From positions 1 to 36,725 of the forward strand of contig CAKUAI010000027.1 of the NCBI GenBank assembly GCA_934636245.1: a stretch of 36,725 nucleotides of DNA. Direction: 5' to 3'. The position numbers were made by a program, and so were the translations under genes. Below are positions 7,424-15,553 of the stretch, in pieces. Each line of letters starts with the position of its first letter. Within the stretch, counting starts at the first letter, position 1. The DNA is from an uncultured Coriobacteriales bacterium. GTDB taxonomy: Bacteria; Actinomycetota; Coriobacteriia; Coriobacteriales; UMGS124. The notes under the pieces are model-generated. The model made no database searches. It was not told the DNA's origin and saw only the letters and a program-made list of their open reading frames with translations.

Positions 7424-9286
7424 CTAAGCCCACATCTTATGAACCGTGTCGAGAGCTCGAACAAGTGCGCGCGTTAAGTCGAAACGTTCAGGCGCATTGG
7501 AAAGAATGGCAACCATATAGTTGCCAGAACTGGCTCGCACAATACCGCCATCGTTGGTTGCCGTGTAGCCGGGAAGCTCCGGATACCAGCCTCCTTTGGA
7601 ACTTACACTGTACTCCCCGCCCAGCTCACTATAGATACTCGAGCCGAACCCATGGGAAAGCATGGAACTCAGCTGCCCACCGGCAGGGCCGCTATATAAA
7701 AAGTAGTCATACATGCCCAGCCACATCTTGCCCAGGTCGCGCGCGGTACACCATGTGTAATTACCAATCCCCTTGCTAGCATCGACACCCATGGCAGAAA
7801 GCCAGTCTGCAAACACTTGATCGCCAAATACTTGCCGCAAGTAGGCATACTGATAGCCGTCCGACCAGACACAGATATCTTCACAGGTGCTATACCAAGG
7901 CGCAGACTCTTCGATGCTGTTGTGGAACGCACCGCTATACACGCTGGCAATGTAGGACGCTTTCACAGTGCTTGCAGAATAGAACACGCTGTCAAGGTTG
8001 TATGACATGCCTTTGCCTGTCTTGAGATCCATCAGGACAAAGCCAGTCGAATACCCCTCCTGAGTAAACGCGGCGAGCGCTTCGTTTACCATGCGAAGCT
8101 GAGCCTCGATAAGCTGTACCCCATTGAAACCCGTCACTTTTTCTGACTGTACAGCATGGCTCAGCTCCCACCGGAGAAACTGTGCAAAGGATGATCTTCC
8201 CGTGGCGGGATCAAACCAATACCGCTCCCCTTCCATCCATTTCTCGCCGCGACAGATAGAGCCATCGCTATCGAAATAGGCGTATGCTCCATATCCAAGA
8301 GGCCTCCAAGCATCATGAACCATGGCCCCTGTGTCTTCATCGAAGTAATACGTCGTGCCCGAGACATTGACAGCACCCGTCTGCATGCTGCCATCGAACT
8401 GGTCGAAGTACGCCTTCTCCTCATCATGAAGCTCCGTTTTGGGCAACTCGACAAGCCCAGTGCACATGGCTCCATCTGATTCATCAAAGTAGTGCACTGC
8501 CCCATGCACCCGCTGCTCACCGAAGAGCTTTTTCCCTGTCGTCAGATCAAAACAGCCAACATAAGCAGAATCAGGCAACCAGACAAAACCGGTACGCAAT
8601 GCACCGGCTTCGTCCGGATCAAAGTAGTACCAGTCCCCATCTATTTCATGCTCGCCTGTGAGGGCATTGCCCTCGTCATCCAAGTAATAGCGTTGGCCGC
8701 CCTCAGTCACCCAACCCGAAGCAATGGGCTCAGATGAAGGTTCCGGCGTCCCCATGCCTTCCCCTTCAGACTGAAAGGCGTCTTTGTCAGCAAGGTTCTC
8801 ACAATCGGACGGGCCCGAAGGCACATCAGGAACCTCGGGGGCATGCTCCTCTCCTTGGGCTCCACCGCCGGGCGCAGCATCAACCCCTTCTGACGCATCG
8901 ACATCCCCTGAGACATTGGTGGGGTCAACACCCTCACAAGCGGGCTCAACATCCAGTTGAGACGGTACGTCGAGTGGAGCATCGGCGGCGTCTTCGCATA
9001 CAGGCGAATTGGACCCCTTGTCCACCAGCTCTTCAGGCGATGCGGCACCACCTGAAGAGCACTTCTCCTGCGGCAAGCCATCTGGCAAGTCAAGAACATC
9101 AACCTGAGGCTGTTGCAGTTCCGCCGCGACCTCGGACAAAGGGCACTCTTCCGCCCAGGCATATGAAATATCGACAACGCACGATGCCGCCAACGCGGCC
9201 GACAGAGAAAGGCCGGCAACACACACCAGGCGGGCAAATGAGCGACCACCCAACGTGTGCCTCGAATCGGCACATTTCTCTACCAT
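7424..9286 (-). CDS. Secreted serine hydrolase (beta-lactamase class A fold) with choline-binding-type repeats
   Basis: 620 residues. The N-terminus has an Arg-containing head and a hydrophobic stretch (about 16-45), consistent with a signal peptide. An acidic low-complexity linker runs to about residue 188. Residues about 190-368 hold a series of roughly 20-residue aromatic repeats (WYYFDPD, VHYFDES, TYYFDED, RYWFDPA) typical of choline- or glucan-binding modules. The C-terminal domain (about 385-620) has the serine active-site motif S439-T-V-K442, a possible SDG element at 475-477 and a KGG triad at 564-566 in place of KTG. It resembles Beta-lactamase2 family proteins, so a peptidase or esterase acting on the wall is as likely as a beta-lactamase. 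Unlike its neighbours it has no SLH repeats, so it is anchored differently. The start at 9286 has GGAGG ten bases upstream. Only about 56 bases separate it from the preceding gene, with no terminator seen. Confidence 0.82.
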   Translation of the reverse strand: MVEKCADSRHTLGGRSFARLVCVAGLSLSAALAASCVVDISYAWAEECPLSEVAAELQQPQVDVLDLPDGLPQEKCSSGGAASPEELVDKGSNSPVCEDAADAPLDVPSQLDVEPACEGVDPTNVSGDVDASEGVDAAPGGGAQGEEHAPEVPDVPSGPSDCENLADKDAFQSEGEGMGTPEPSSEPIASGWVTEGGQRYYLDDEGNALTGEHEIDGDWYYFDPDEAGALRTGFVWLPDSAYVGCFDLTTGKKLFGEQRVHGAVHYFDESDGAMCTGLVELPKTELHDEEKAYFDQFDGSMQTGAVNVSGTTYYFDEDTGAMVHDAWRPLGYGAYAYFDSDGSICRGEKWMEGERYWFDPATGRSSFAQFLRWELSHAVQSEKVTGFNGVQLIEAQLRMVNEALAAFTQEGYSTGFVLMDLKTGKGMSYNLDSVFYSASTVKASYIASVYSGAFHNSIEESAPWYSTCEDICVWSDGYQYAYLRQVFGDQVFADWLSAMGVDASKGIGNYTWCTARDLGKMWLGMYDYFLYSGPAGGQLSSMLSHGFGSSIYSELGGEYSVSSKGGWYPELPGYTATNDGGIVRASSGNYMVAILSNAPERFDLTRALVRALDTVHKMWA

Positions 9287-9342
9287 CGTGCATCGACCTC
9301 CAGGACTTGTGCATGTAATGCCGGACTATCGGGTTTTCGTTC

Positions 9343-12324
9343 TTACTTCGCGAAGAGCCTGCCGACGCCTGAGATTCTGTCGTAGTTATAGTTGGTGGAG
9401 TTATACAAGGTCGTGATGTAAACGCCACCCGAGGGAAGTGCCTGGATGATCTGGTCGTTACCCAGGTAGATGGCCACATGGCCCGGCCAGAACACGAGGT
9501 CGCCGCGGCTCATCTGTGACTTGCTGATGCGCTGGATCTTGCCGTAGTTCCACAGGTTGTTGGCGTCGTGGCTGTGCCAACCGTCGCTGCCCGAATCCCA
9601 GTGGCAGATGGGGTCGAAGCACCTGATATAGTCGTCGTCCTTGGTGTCCATGCCCACGGCATAGCAGCACTGCATGACGAGGCCCACGCAGTCCACGCCC
9701 ACGCCCGGTGCACATGCGTAGTTCCACACATACTGGGTCCCTAGGTACTCATAGGCGCGCGCAATGAAGGCCTCGACGCAGTCCTGACGCGTGGCGGCCG
9801 CACCGATGCGCGAGGGAGTCATGTACGACAGGATGCCGCGCGAGGGGCTGTGCGGCGAGACGTTATAGGTGCTCACCTGGTACATGTCACTGGGGTTCTG
9901 CCAGCCGATCTTGCCCGAAGGAGCGTAGAGGATGCGCTGGGCGCGGTAGTCCTCGTGGCCCTCGGGGTCGATGACCTTGGCGTAGAACCAGTAGTAGTCC
10001 TCAGCCGGCAGGGTCACGCTCAGCGACTCGCCGCCCATCTGGGAGCCAACCAGGGTCGCGGAGCCTTCGGCCCAACCGCGCTTCCAGGTGTACTTGAACG
10101 AGTAGCCCTCGTTGCTCGGGGCATCGAGAATCGCCGCAACGGTCCAGCTTGCGTCGCCCTTGGAGCCGACCTTGGCTCTCTCGAGCTTCCACACCTGAAC
10201 CACGCTCGACGCCATGTGAGCCGTGCCGTAGGCATCGGTGACCTTCACGTACACGGTGTAGGCGCCGGGAGTGTCGAAATCCAGGTTCACAGATGAGCTG
10301 GACCCAGCGTCGCCCGTCCACGTGCTGCCATCAGAGCAGACCCAGGCAAACTGGTACGTAAGCCCCGAGCCGGAACCCGAGACGTTCGCCGTGACCTTCG
10401 TGGAACTGCCGGCCTTGAGGTAGGCGTTTGCCGTACTCAGGCCGGAGAGCGACCAGCCGGCCTGCTGCATCGTGGCGCCCGCCAGCACATCGCGCGAAAG
10501 CACGGTGATCATCTTGGCGGCCTCGGCACGCGTGGTGGCCGCCTGCGGCTTGAGCAGGGCGACGCCCGTGGTGGTGTCGCCCGTCAGGATGCCGGCGGCG
10601 TTTGCCCACTCCATGGCGTCGGCGGCGTACTCACTCACCTGGTCCGAGTCGTAGAAGCCCGAGATGTCCGCGCTGCCCGACCCCTTGCCGCAGCGCTGAG
10701 CGAAGCGGTAGAGCATGGTGGCGAAGTCCTCGCGCGTGATGGGATCGCCCACACCGAACTTGCTGGTGGCAAAATAACCGGTAGAGATGCCGTTCTCATA
10801 GGCCCACTCGACCGCGGCCGTGTACCACTGCCCCGTCTCGACATCGGAGAAGTGCGAAGTCGAGCTCGAGGCGGAGCCCTTGGCGTAGCGATAGAGGATG
10901 GTCACGACCTGCTCGCGCGAAATGCCGTCGTTGGGGCCGAACATGCCGTCGGCGGAATAGCCGCTCATGAGGCCGTTGTCCACCACGTAGTCGATATAGC
11001 CGCCCTGGACGTACCAGGAATCGACGGGCGTGTCGGGGAAGCGCGCATCGTGCTTGTTGTCCTCGCCAGCAAGGGAATCGGTGGCTGTGCCCATCTTGAC
11101 CGGGGCAGTCGCGGCGCAAGTGCTCAGAGCATCGCAGGCCTGCTCAAGCGCGTCGGCGAGGGCGCTGCGCGCCGAGGCCACGGAGACAGCGACGGCATCC
11201 GAAGCGTCGACGTTGTCATCTGCGGGATTGAAGGTACCCGCAAGCATCTGGGCCGCAGCCTCGCCAAGCCAGGCATAGTCATACTGCTCAAAGTCCGAGG
11301 GCAGGGCAAGCTCCACCACGACGACGGGCATGCCGTCCTGCACCGTGGGCAGCTCGCAGGCAAGCTCCCCACCAGCGAGATTTGCGTGCACCTCGAGCAG
11401 CAGGTCGGCACCGGCCTCCTTGGCAAGGGCGATGCGGGCGGCGAGCTCATCTTGAGCGGAGGCGCCGGGAACGACGGCCTGCGAGCTCGAGCGAAGTGTG
11501 CTGATGCTCAGGCCCTGGTCATCTTGCATGGAGCGCGCAAGCTGCTGGGCCAGCGCAAGCGTGAGGTCGGCCTCAGTGAGATCGCCCAGAGCCGTGCCTG
11601 CATGCTCGCCGTCATGGGCGGCGTCGAGTGCGACCTTGAGCGCGGCGCCCTCGGAAGCACGCGCGGGGGCAGCGGCGGCAAGGGCCTCGGAAAGCGTGGC
11701 GTGGGCCGTCTTACCCTCGGGCGTCACGACGTAGTACTTGAGCGCGCAGGTGCCGGCGAGCTTGGCGTCGGCAGGCGCATCGGGGGCAGAGGGGTTCTCC
11801 GGCTGACCAGGCTTGGTGGGCTCGCCGGGCTGGGTGGGCTCCGTCGGCGCCGCAGGATCGGTGGGCTCGGCCGGGTCCGTCGGCTGGCTGGGATCGGTGG
11901 GGTCTGTCGGCGTCACAGGCTCGCTGGGCTCGGCCGGATTCACGGGAGCCGCAGGGTCGGTGGGGTCGGTGGGGTCTACAGGCGCGACAGGTTCGCCGGG
12001 CGCGGCAGGCTCACCTGGACCGGCAGGATTCTCTGGCGTTGCAGGCTGGTCAGGATTCTCCGGCCCAGAGGCACCCGTGGACTCGCTGGGCGTCGCGCCA
12101 TCATCAGAATCAGGCGTCGCAGCAGAGTCGCTCGACCCCGTCGTCGCCGCGGCTCCCTGCATATCGTCTTGTACCGCGGCACCAGCAACGGGCGCATCCC
12201 CCTGCGCCTGATCGGCGTTCGCCAAAGACACGATAGAGGTGCCCGCAATGCCCAAAGAGGCCACGAGGCCCACCGCACACAAGGCGAGCTTGATACGAGC
12301 GGTCAATTGTCCAGCTGGTTTCAT
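9343..12324 (-). CDS. SLH-anchored NlpC/P60 endopeptidase with an amidase-like pseudoenzyme domain
   Basis: About 993 residues. The layout is a signal peptide ending LANA, a long Pro/Asp/Glu/Thr-rich repeat region (to about 180), an Amidase_3-like domain (about 195-400), three SLH repeats (about 430-615), two Ig/PKD-like domains (about 620-800) and an NlpC/P60 domain (about 845-993). The peptidase has Cys879 in GVDCVGLV and His949 in PGHVAIYLG. The amidase-like part keeps His237, Glu251 and His313 at the zinc-ligand positions, but the last catalytic Glu of the family was not found, so it may not be active. The SLH and Ig part closely parallels the next gene upstream (12504-15302), which carries an L,D-transpeptidase domain instead. 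The ATG at 12324 is preferred for its GGATGG element; an ATG at 12333 and a TTG at 12342 are in frame but lack clear binding sites. Confidence 0.85.
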   Translation of the reverse strand: MKPAGQLTARIKLALCAVGLVASLGIAGTSIVSLANADQAQGDAPVAGAAVQDDMQGAAATTGSSDSAATPDSDDGATPSESTGASGPENPDQPATPENPAGPGEPAAPGEPVAPVDPTDPTDPAAPVNPAEPSEPVTPTDPTDPSQPTDPAEPTDPAAPTEPTQPGEPTKPGQPENPSAPDAPADAKLAGTCALKYYVVTPEGKTAHATLSEALAAAAPARASEGAALKVALDAAHDGEHAGTALGDLTEADLTLALAQQLARSMQDDQGLSISTLRSSSQAVVPGASAQDELAARIALAKEAGADLLLEVHANLAGGELACELPTVQDGMPVVVVELALPSDFEQYDYAWLGEAAAQMLAGTFNPADDNVDASDAVAVSVASARSALADALEQACDALSTCAATAPVKMGTATDSLAGEDNKHDARFPDTPVDSWYVQGGYIDYVVDNGLMSGYSADGMFGPNDGISREQVVTILYRYAKGSASSSTSHFSDVETGQWYTAAVEWAYENGISTGYFATSKFGVGDPITREDFATMLYRFAQRCGKGSGSADISGFYDSDQVSEYAADAMEWANAAGILTGDTTTGVALLKPQAATTRAEAAKMITVLSRDVLAGATMQQAGWSLSGLSTANAYLKAGSSTKVTANVSGSGSGLTYQFAWVCSDGSTWTGDAGSSSSVNLDFDTPGAYTVYVKVTDAYGTAHMASSVVQVWKLERAKVGSKGDASWTVAAILDAPSNEGYSFKYTWKRGWAEGSATLVGSQMGGESLSVTLPAEDYYWFYAKVIDPEGHEDYRAQRILYAPSGKIGWQNPSDMYQVSTYNVSPHSPSRGILSYMTPSRIGAAATRQDCVEAFIARAYEYLGTQYVWNYACAPGVGVDCVGLVMQCCYAVGMDTKDDDYIRCFDPICHWDSGSDGWHSHDANNLWNYGKIQRISKSQMSRGDLVFWPGHVAIYLGNDQIIQALPSGGVYITTLYNSTNYNYDRISGVGRLFAK
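11788..12054 (-). repeat. Proline-rich coding repeat (PTDP/GEP type)
   Basis: The gene encodes about 90 residues of short degenerate repeats such as PTDPTDP, PAAP and PGEP. At DNA level this is a GGTGGGGTC-like low-complexity tract on the plus strand. It probably forms an extended wall-spanning stalk; tracts like this can change length by slippage. Confidence 0.8.
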
Positions 12325-12343
12325 CTGCCCCATCCGTTTCAAT

Positions 12344-12417
12344 CGTCACGAGCAGCCCCGGCCCGAAGGCCGGGGCATGGCTCTCACTTGTGTCAAGGGT
12401 ACCAGCCCTCGTGACGG
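12344..12417 (-). other. Structured leader with nested hairpins upstream of the NlpC/P60 gene
   Basis: A 9-bp outer inverted repeat (12344-12352 with 12409-12417, perfect) encloses a perfect 9-bp inner hairpin (12355-12363 with 12368-12376). In the transcript of the downstream gene the inner hairpin has a C(UUCG)G tetraloop. There is no T-run after it, so it does not look like a terminator; it ends about 20 bases before the chosen start codon. It could stabilise mRNA or hide the start; no riboswitch class is recognised. Confidence 0.6.
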
Positions 12418-12442
12418 ATGGAGCTAGCAAAGGCAAACTAAC

Positions 12443-12461
12443 GGAGTGTTTCAAACGCTCC
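12443..12461 (-). terminator. Weak hairpin after the L,D-transpeptidase gene
   Basis: A short stem (GGAG...CTCC with GTT...AAC inside, one mismatch) is followed by a loosely T-rich stretch on the minus strand. It is weak, and readthrough from 12504-15302 into the next gene is plausible. Confidence 0.35.
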
Positions 12462-12503
12462 ATAAACCCAAAGAATCAACAACTGCCGTACGTCCGCTTG
12501 TAA

Positions 12504-15302
12504 TTAGTACACGTACACCGTGGTTCCCGAAGGGATGGTCTCATTGATCCACTTAGCGTTGGACGTCTCCAAGCGCACGCAGCCATGCGACAGGTGCATA
12601 CCCAGACGCGTGTCCTTCGGAGCGCCGCTGGTGTAGTACGTGGTGGAGTGGAACAGGTAGTCGCCGTAGAACTGCGTCCAGTAGTAGCAGCGCACACCGT
12701 AGGAATCGAAGTAATACCCGCGACTACCCACAGAGAACAGGCCCTTCACCGTGGGCGTGTAGTATGTACCGGGCGAGCACAGCCAGAGCGCACCCTCTTC
12801 CCAGCCGTAAGGCATCTTGTAGTACACGCCAACCAGGCACGACTCGGTGTCCACAGCAAGCAACCACTCAGTGGGGCTGGTGAGGTTGCGAATCATGTTG
12901 TACACGTAGACCGAATCGCCCGAGATGACCTTCACGCGCGTGCCGGCATAGCTCTGATGCCCCTCAGGGTCGGTCACCTTGGCATACAGCCAATAGAAGC
13001 CGTCGGAGTCGAGCCAGACCGTCTTGCTGGTGCTGGTGCTCTTCTCCCTGCCAAGCGTGGTGGCCGTGTCCTCGTACATGCCCTTCTTCCACACATACTC
13101 GAAGGTGAAGCCGTTGTTCGAGGGGGCCGTGTGGTTGACGCCGATGGTCCAGGTGTGCATGTCCCATGCGTCGGTGACCGTAGGCGCAAGGGCCCGCCAC
13201 ACGATGACCTCGGCAGTCTGGATGCGGCTGATGCCGTTGGAGTCGGTCACCTGGCACCACAGCGTGAAGGTGCCCGAACCGCCCAGATAGTAGCTGAAAC
13301 TCGCGTCCTTCTTGGAGCCGCTGCGCCAGGTCTCGCCTGCCGTGTTGTACCAGCCGTACTCATAGGTAAGGTCCGACGTCGAGCCGCTCACCTGGGGTGT
13401 CGCGGTGATGTTGCCACCGGCAATGAGATAGTGGTTGGGCGTAGACAGCGAGGAGTACGTCCAAGCCGGGCCCTGCAGCTGGGCGCCGTCGAGCGTGTCG
13501 CGCACAAGCACCGTGAACATCTTGGCGGCCTCGGCACGCGTGGTGTTGGCCTGGGGCTTGAGGCGCGCGGGCGTCTGAGTCTTGTCGCCGGTGATGATGC
13601 CCCTGCCGTTGGCCCACCTCATGGCGTTCCAGGCGTAGGCGTTTACCTCATTGGCGTCAGGGAAAGACGAAATGTTGCCGAGGTTGCCGCCCACGCCGCA
13701 GCCCTTGGCAAAGCGGTGCAGCATCGTGGCGAGGTCCTGCCTGGTAACAGGGTCATTGGGACCGAACAGGCCCGTGCCGATGTAGCCCGTGGTGATGCCG
13801 TTCTGATAGGCCCATTCCACAGCGGCGGTGAAATACTCGCCCGTGGCGACGTCGTAGAAGTGCGTGGTAGTACCGTAGCTGGAGGGGTTGGTTGTGGCGT
13901 CGCTCGAGGGGTTGGCGTAGCGATACAGGATGACAAGCACCTGAGCGCGGCTGATCTGGTCCTGGGGGCCAAAGTTGCCGGCATCGGAGCCCGTGGTATA
14001 GCCCGTCATGAGGTCGGAGGACGACACGTAGTCGAGCCAGCCCTCCGTCACGTACCACTCGTTGGCGGGAGTATCCTTGTAGAGATAGGGCTTGGAGGCA
14101 GCAAGGGCGTCGGCCTCAGTGGGAACGGGAACGACTTCGAACTCGCCAAAGCCCAGAGCAAGAAGCTTCTCGGCCACTGCCTGCTCGATCTCAATCGCAG
14201 GGCCGTCGAAGACCTTGGCGACATCGTCCTTCTGGAAGACCCACAGGCGGGCGTCTGCGGGCAGGCTCATCTTGCCGGCGGCATCTTGAGCGGAAGCTTC
14301 CTGCGCGGCCGTCGGGTCGACGACATCGGCAGTGTCGGATGCACCCTCGGCACCAGCATCGGCCGCCTCAGGTGCCTCCTGGGCAACCTCGATCACACAG
14401 GCGGCATCGTCGGCCAGAAAGTCCACCACGCCGCGTGACTCATCAGCATAGGTCACCTCAAGCTGCACGAGCTGGGCCTGACCCGCACCCAGGGACTCCG
14501 TGGCGAGTTCGAACACGAGGAACCTGCCGTCGATGCGCGTCGACTCAAAGGCCACGTCGCCCAGCGCGCCCCGTACGGTCAGCACGCCCTTTGCGGGCTG
14601 TGCGTTCTCATCCTGCAGGGCAACGACGAACGGAACCTTGTCGCCCAGCACAGGAGCGGCGTGGCGCGCGTAGGCAAAGTTCAAGAGCTCAACGGGGGCA
14701 ACAGGGGTAACGGCGTCAGCCTCGGTGTCACCGGCAGGCTTGTCGGCGGCGTCGTCCTTCTCGGCGGGCTTATCAGCAGGATTGCCATCCCCCTCGGCAG
14801 GCTTATCCGTGCCAGCAGCAGCACCGTCGCCCGGGGCAGAAGGCTGGTCGGAACCGCTGCCTGCGGAATTGTCAGGCGTTGCAGGGACATCGGGCTGGGC
14901 CGACGAATCGGGGTTGCCAGCGGCCGGAGCGTCGGGCTGGGCAGACTCGCCAGGCGCAGGGACCCCAGGCTGGTCGGAGTCACCCGTCGCAGGTGCATCG
15001 GGCTCAGCAGGCTGCTCAGAGTCGGGGGAAACAACGCCATCGCCGGGGGCAGAGGGCTGCTCGGTATCGCCCGAGGCATCCGGGGTCCCAGGCGTCACGG
15101 CGTCACCGTCTCCTTCTTGCTCGCCACCGTTGCCGGCGTCGGGCGACTGCTCCTGTTCATAGCTCGCAGCGCCAGGCCCGGACGCGTCGTCTGCCCAGGC
15201 AGAGCCCATGCCAGACACCATGCAAACCAGGGCAAACACGCAAGACAACACCAGTACAAGCAGTGCATACACCGTGGCTCTCGAGCTTCTGACCTGTCTC
15301 AT
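12504..15302 (-). CDS. SLH-anchored L,D-transpeptidase (YkuD domain)
   Basis: 932 residues. The signal peptide (about 1-37) ends at SAWAD. A Pro/Asp/Ala-rich acidic linker runs to about 200, followed by an Ig-like domain (about 203-305) that resembles the N-terminal Ig domain of the autolysin at 1417-4749. Three SLH repeats (about 408-605), two Ig/PKD-like domains (about 606-790) and a C-terminal YkuD domain (about 800-932) follow. The catalytic motif is intact, with an upstream His in LFHSTTYY and SHGCVRLE carrying Cys908. The enzyme should form 3-3 cross-links or attach proteins to peptidoglycan. The start at 15302 has GGAGA five bases upstream. The gene is divergent from the glycosyltransferase at 15554 across about 250 bases, in which no convincing promoter was found on either strand. 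Confidence 0.88.
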   Translation of the reverse strand: MRQVRSSRATVYALLVLVLSCVFALVCMVSGMGSAWADDASGPGAASYEQEQSPDAGNGGEQEGDGDAVTPGTPDASGDTEQPSAPGDGVVSPDSEQPAEPDAPATGDSDQPGVPAPGESAQPDAPAAGNPDSSAQPDVPATPDNSAGSGSDQPSAPGDGAAAGTDKPAEGDGNPADKPAEKDDAADKPAGDTEADAVTPVAPVELLNFAYARHAAPVLGDKVPFVVALQDENAQPAKGVLTVRGALGDVAFESTRIDGRFLVFELATESLGAGQAQLVQLEVTYADESRGVVDFLADDAACVIEVAQEAPEAADAGAEGASDTADVVDPTAAQEASAQDAAGKMSLPADARLWVFQKDDVAKVFDGPAIEIEQAVAEKLLALGFGEFEVVPVPTEADALAASKPYLYKDTPANEWYVTEGWLDYVSSSDLMTGYTTGSDAGNFGPQDQISRAQVLVILYRYANPSSDATTNPSSYGTTTHFYDVATGEYFTAAVEWAYQNGITTGYIGTGLFGPNDPVTRQDLATMLHRFAKGCGVGGNLGNISSFPDANEVNAYAWNAMRWANGRGIITGDKTQTPARLKPQANTTRAEAAKMFTVLVRDTLDGAQLQGPAWTYSSLSTPNHYLIAGGNITATPQVSGSTSDLTYEYGWYNTAGETWRSGSKKDASFSYYLGGSGTFTLWCQVTDSNGISRIQTAEVIVWRALAPTVTDAWDMHTWTIGVNHTAPSNNGFTFEYVWKKGMYEDTATTLGREKSTSTSKTVWLDSDGFYWLYAKVTDPEGHQSYAGTRVKVISGDSVYVYNMIRNLTSPTEWLLAVDTESCLVGVYYKMPYGWEEGALWLCSPGTYYTPTVKGLFSVGSRGYYFDSYGVRCYYWTQFYGDYLFHSTTYYTSGAPKDTRLGMHLSHGCVRLETSNAKWINETIPSGTTVYVY

Positions 15303-15553
15303 ATGGGTCTCCGTTTCCCCTCGGAATTCGCATTCGCGACACCGTCATGTGTGCGCAACATCTTAGCGCATGAAAGGGCGCGGCGAGCACTGCATGGCAC
15401 CCTTCGCCCATGGACGGCGCCACGTGCGCCGTCAGGCCCGCAACCCTTGCCATTATGGGGGAGCCGGCGCATGCGCGACTCCAGCGAAGACACATGCTGC
15501 TAGGATATGCAGGTCAAACATGCCCTTTGCGGCTTTGAGGAAGGATCGGTCCC

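Noticed and set aside
11788..12054. Short repeats that could suggest a CRISPR array
   Set aside because: The repeats are degenerate, in frame and encode a proline-rich stalk; there are no uniform spacers.
12585..14438. Long open frame on the plus strand
   Set aside because: It is antisense to the L,D-transpeptidase gene, with no recognisable protein features.
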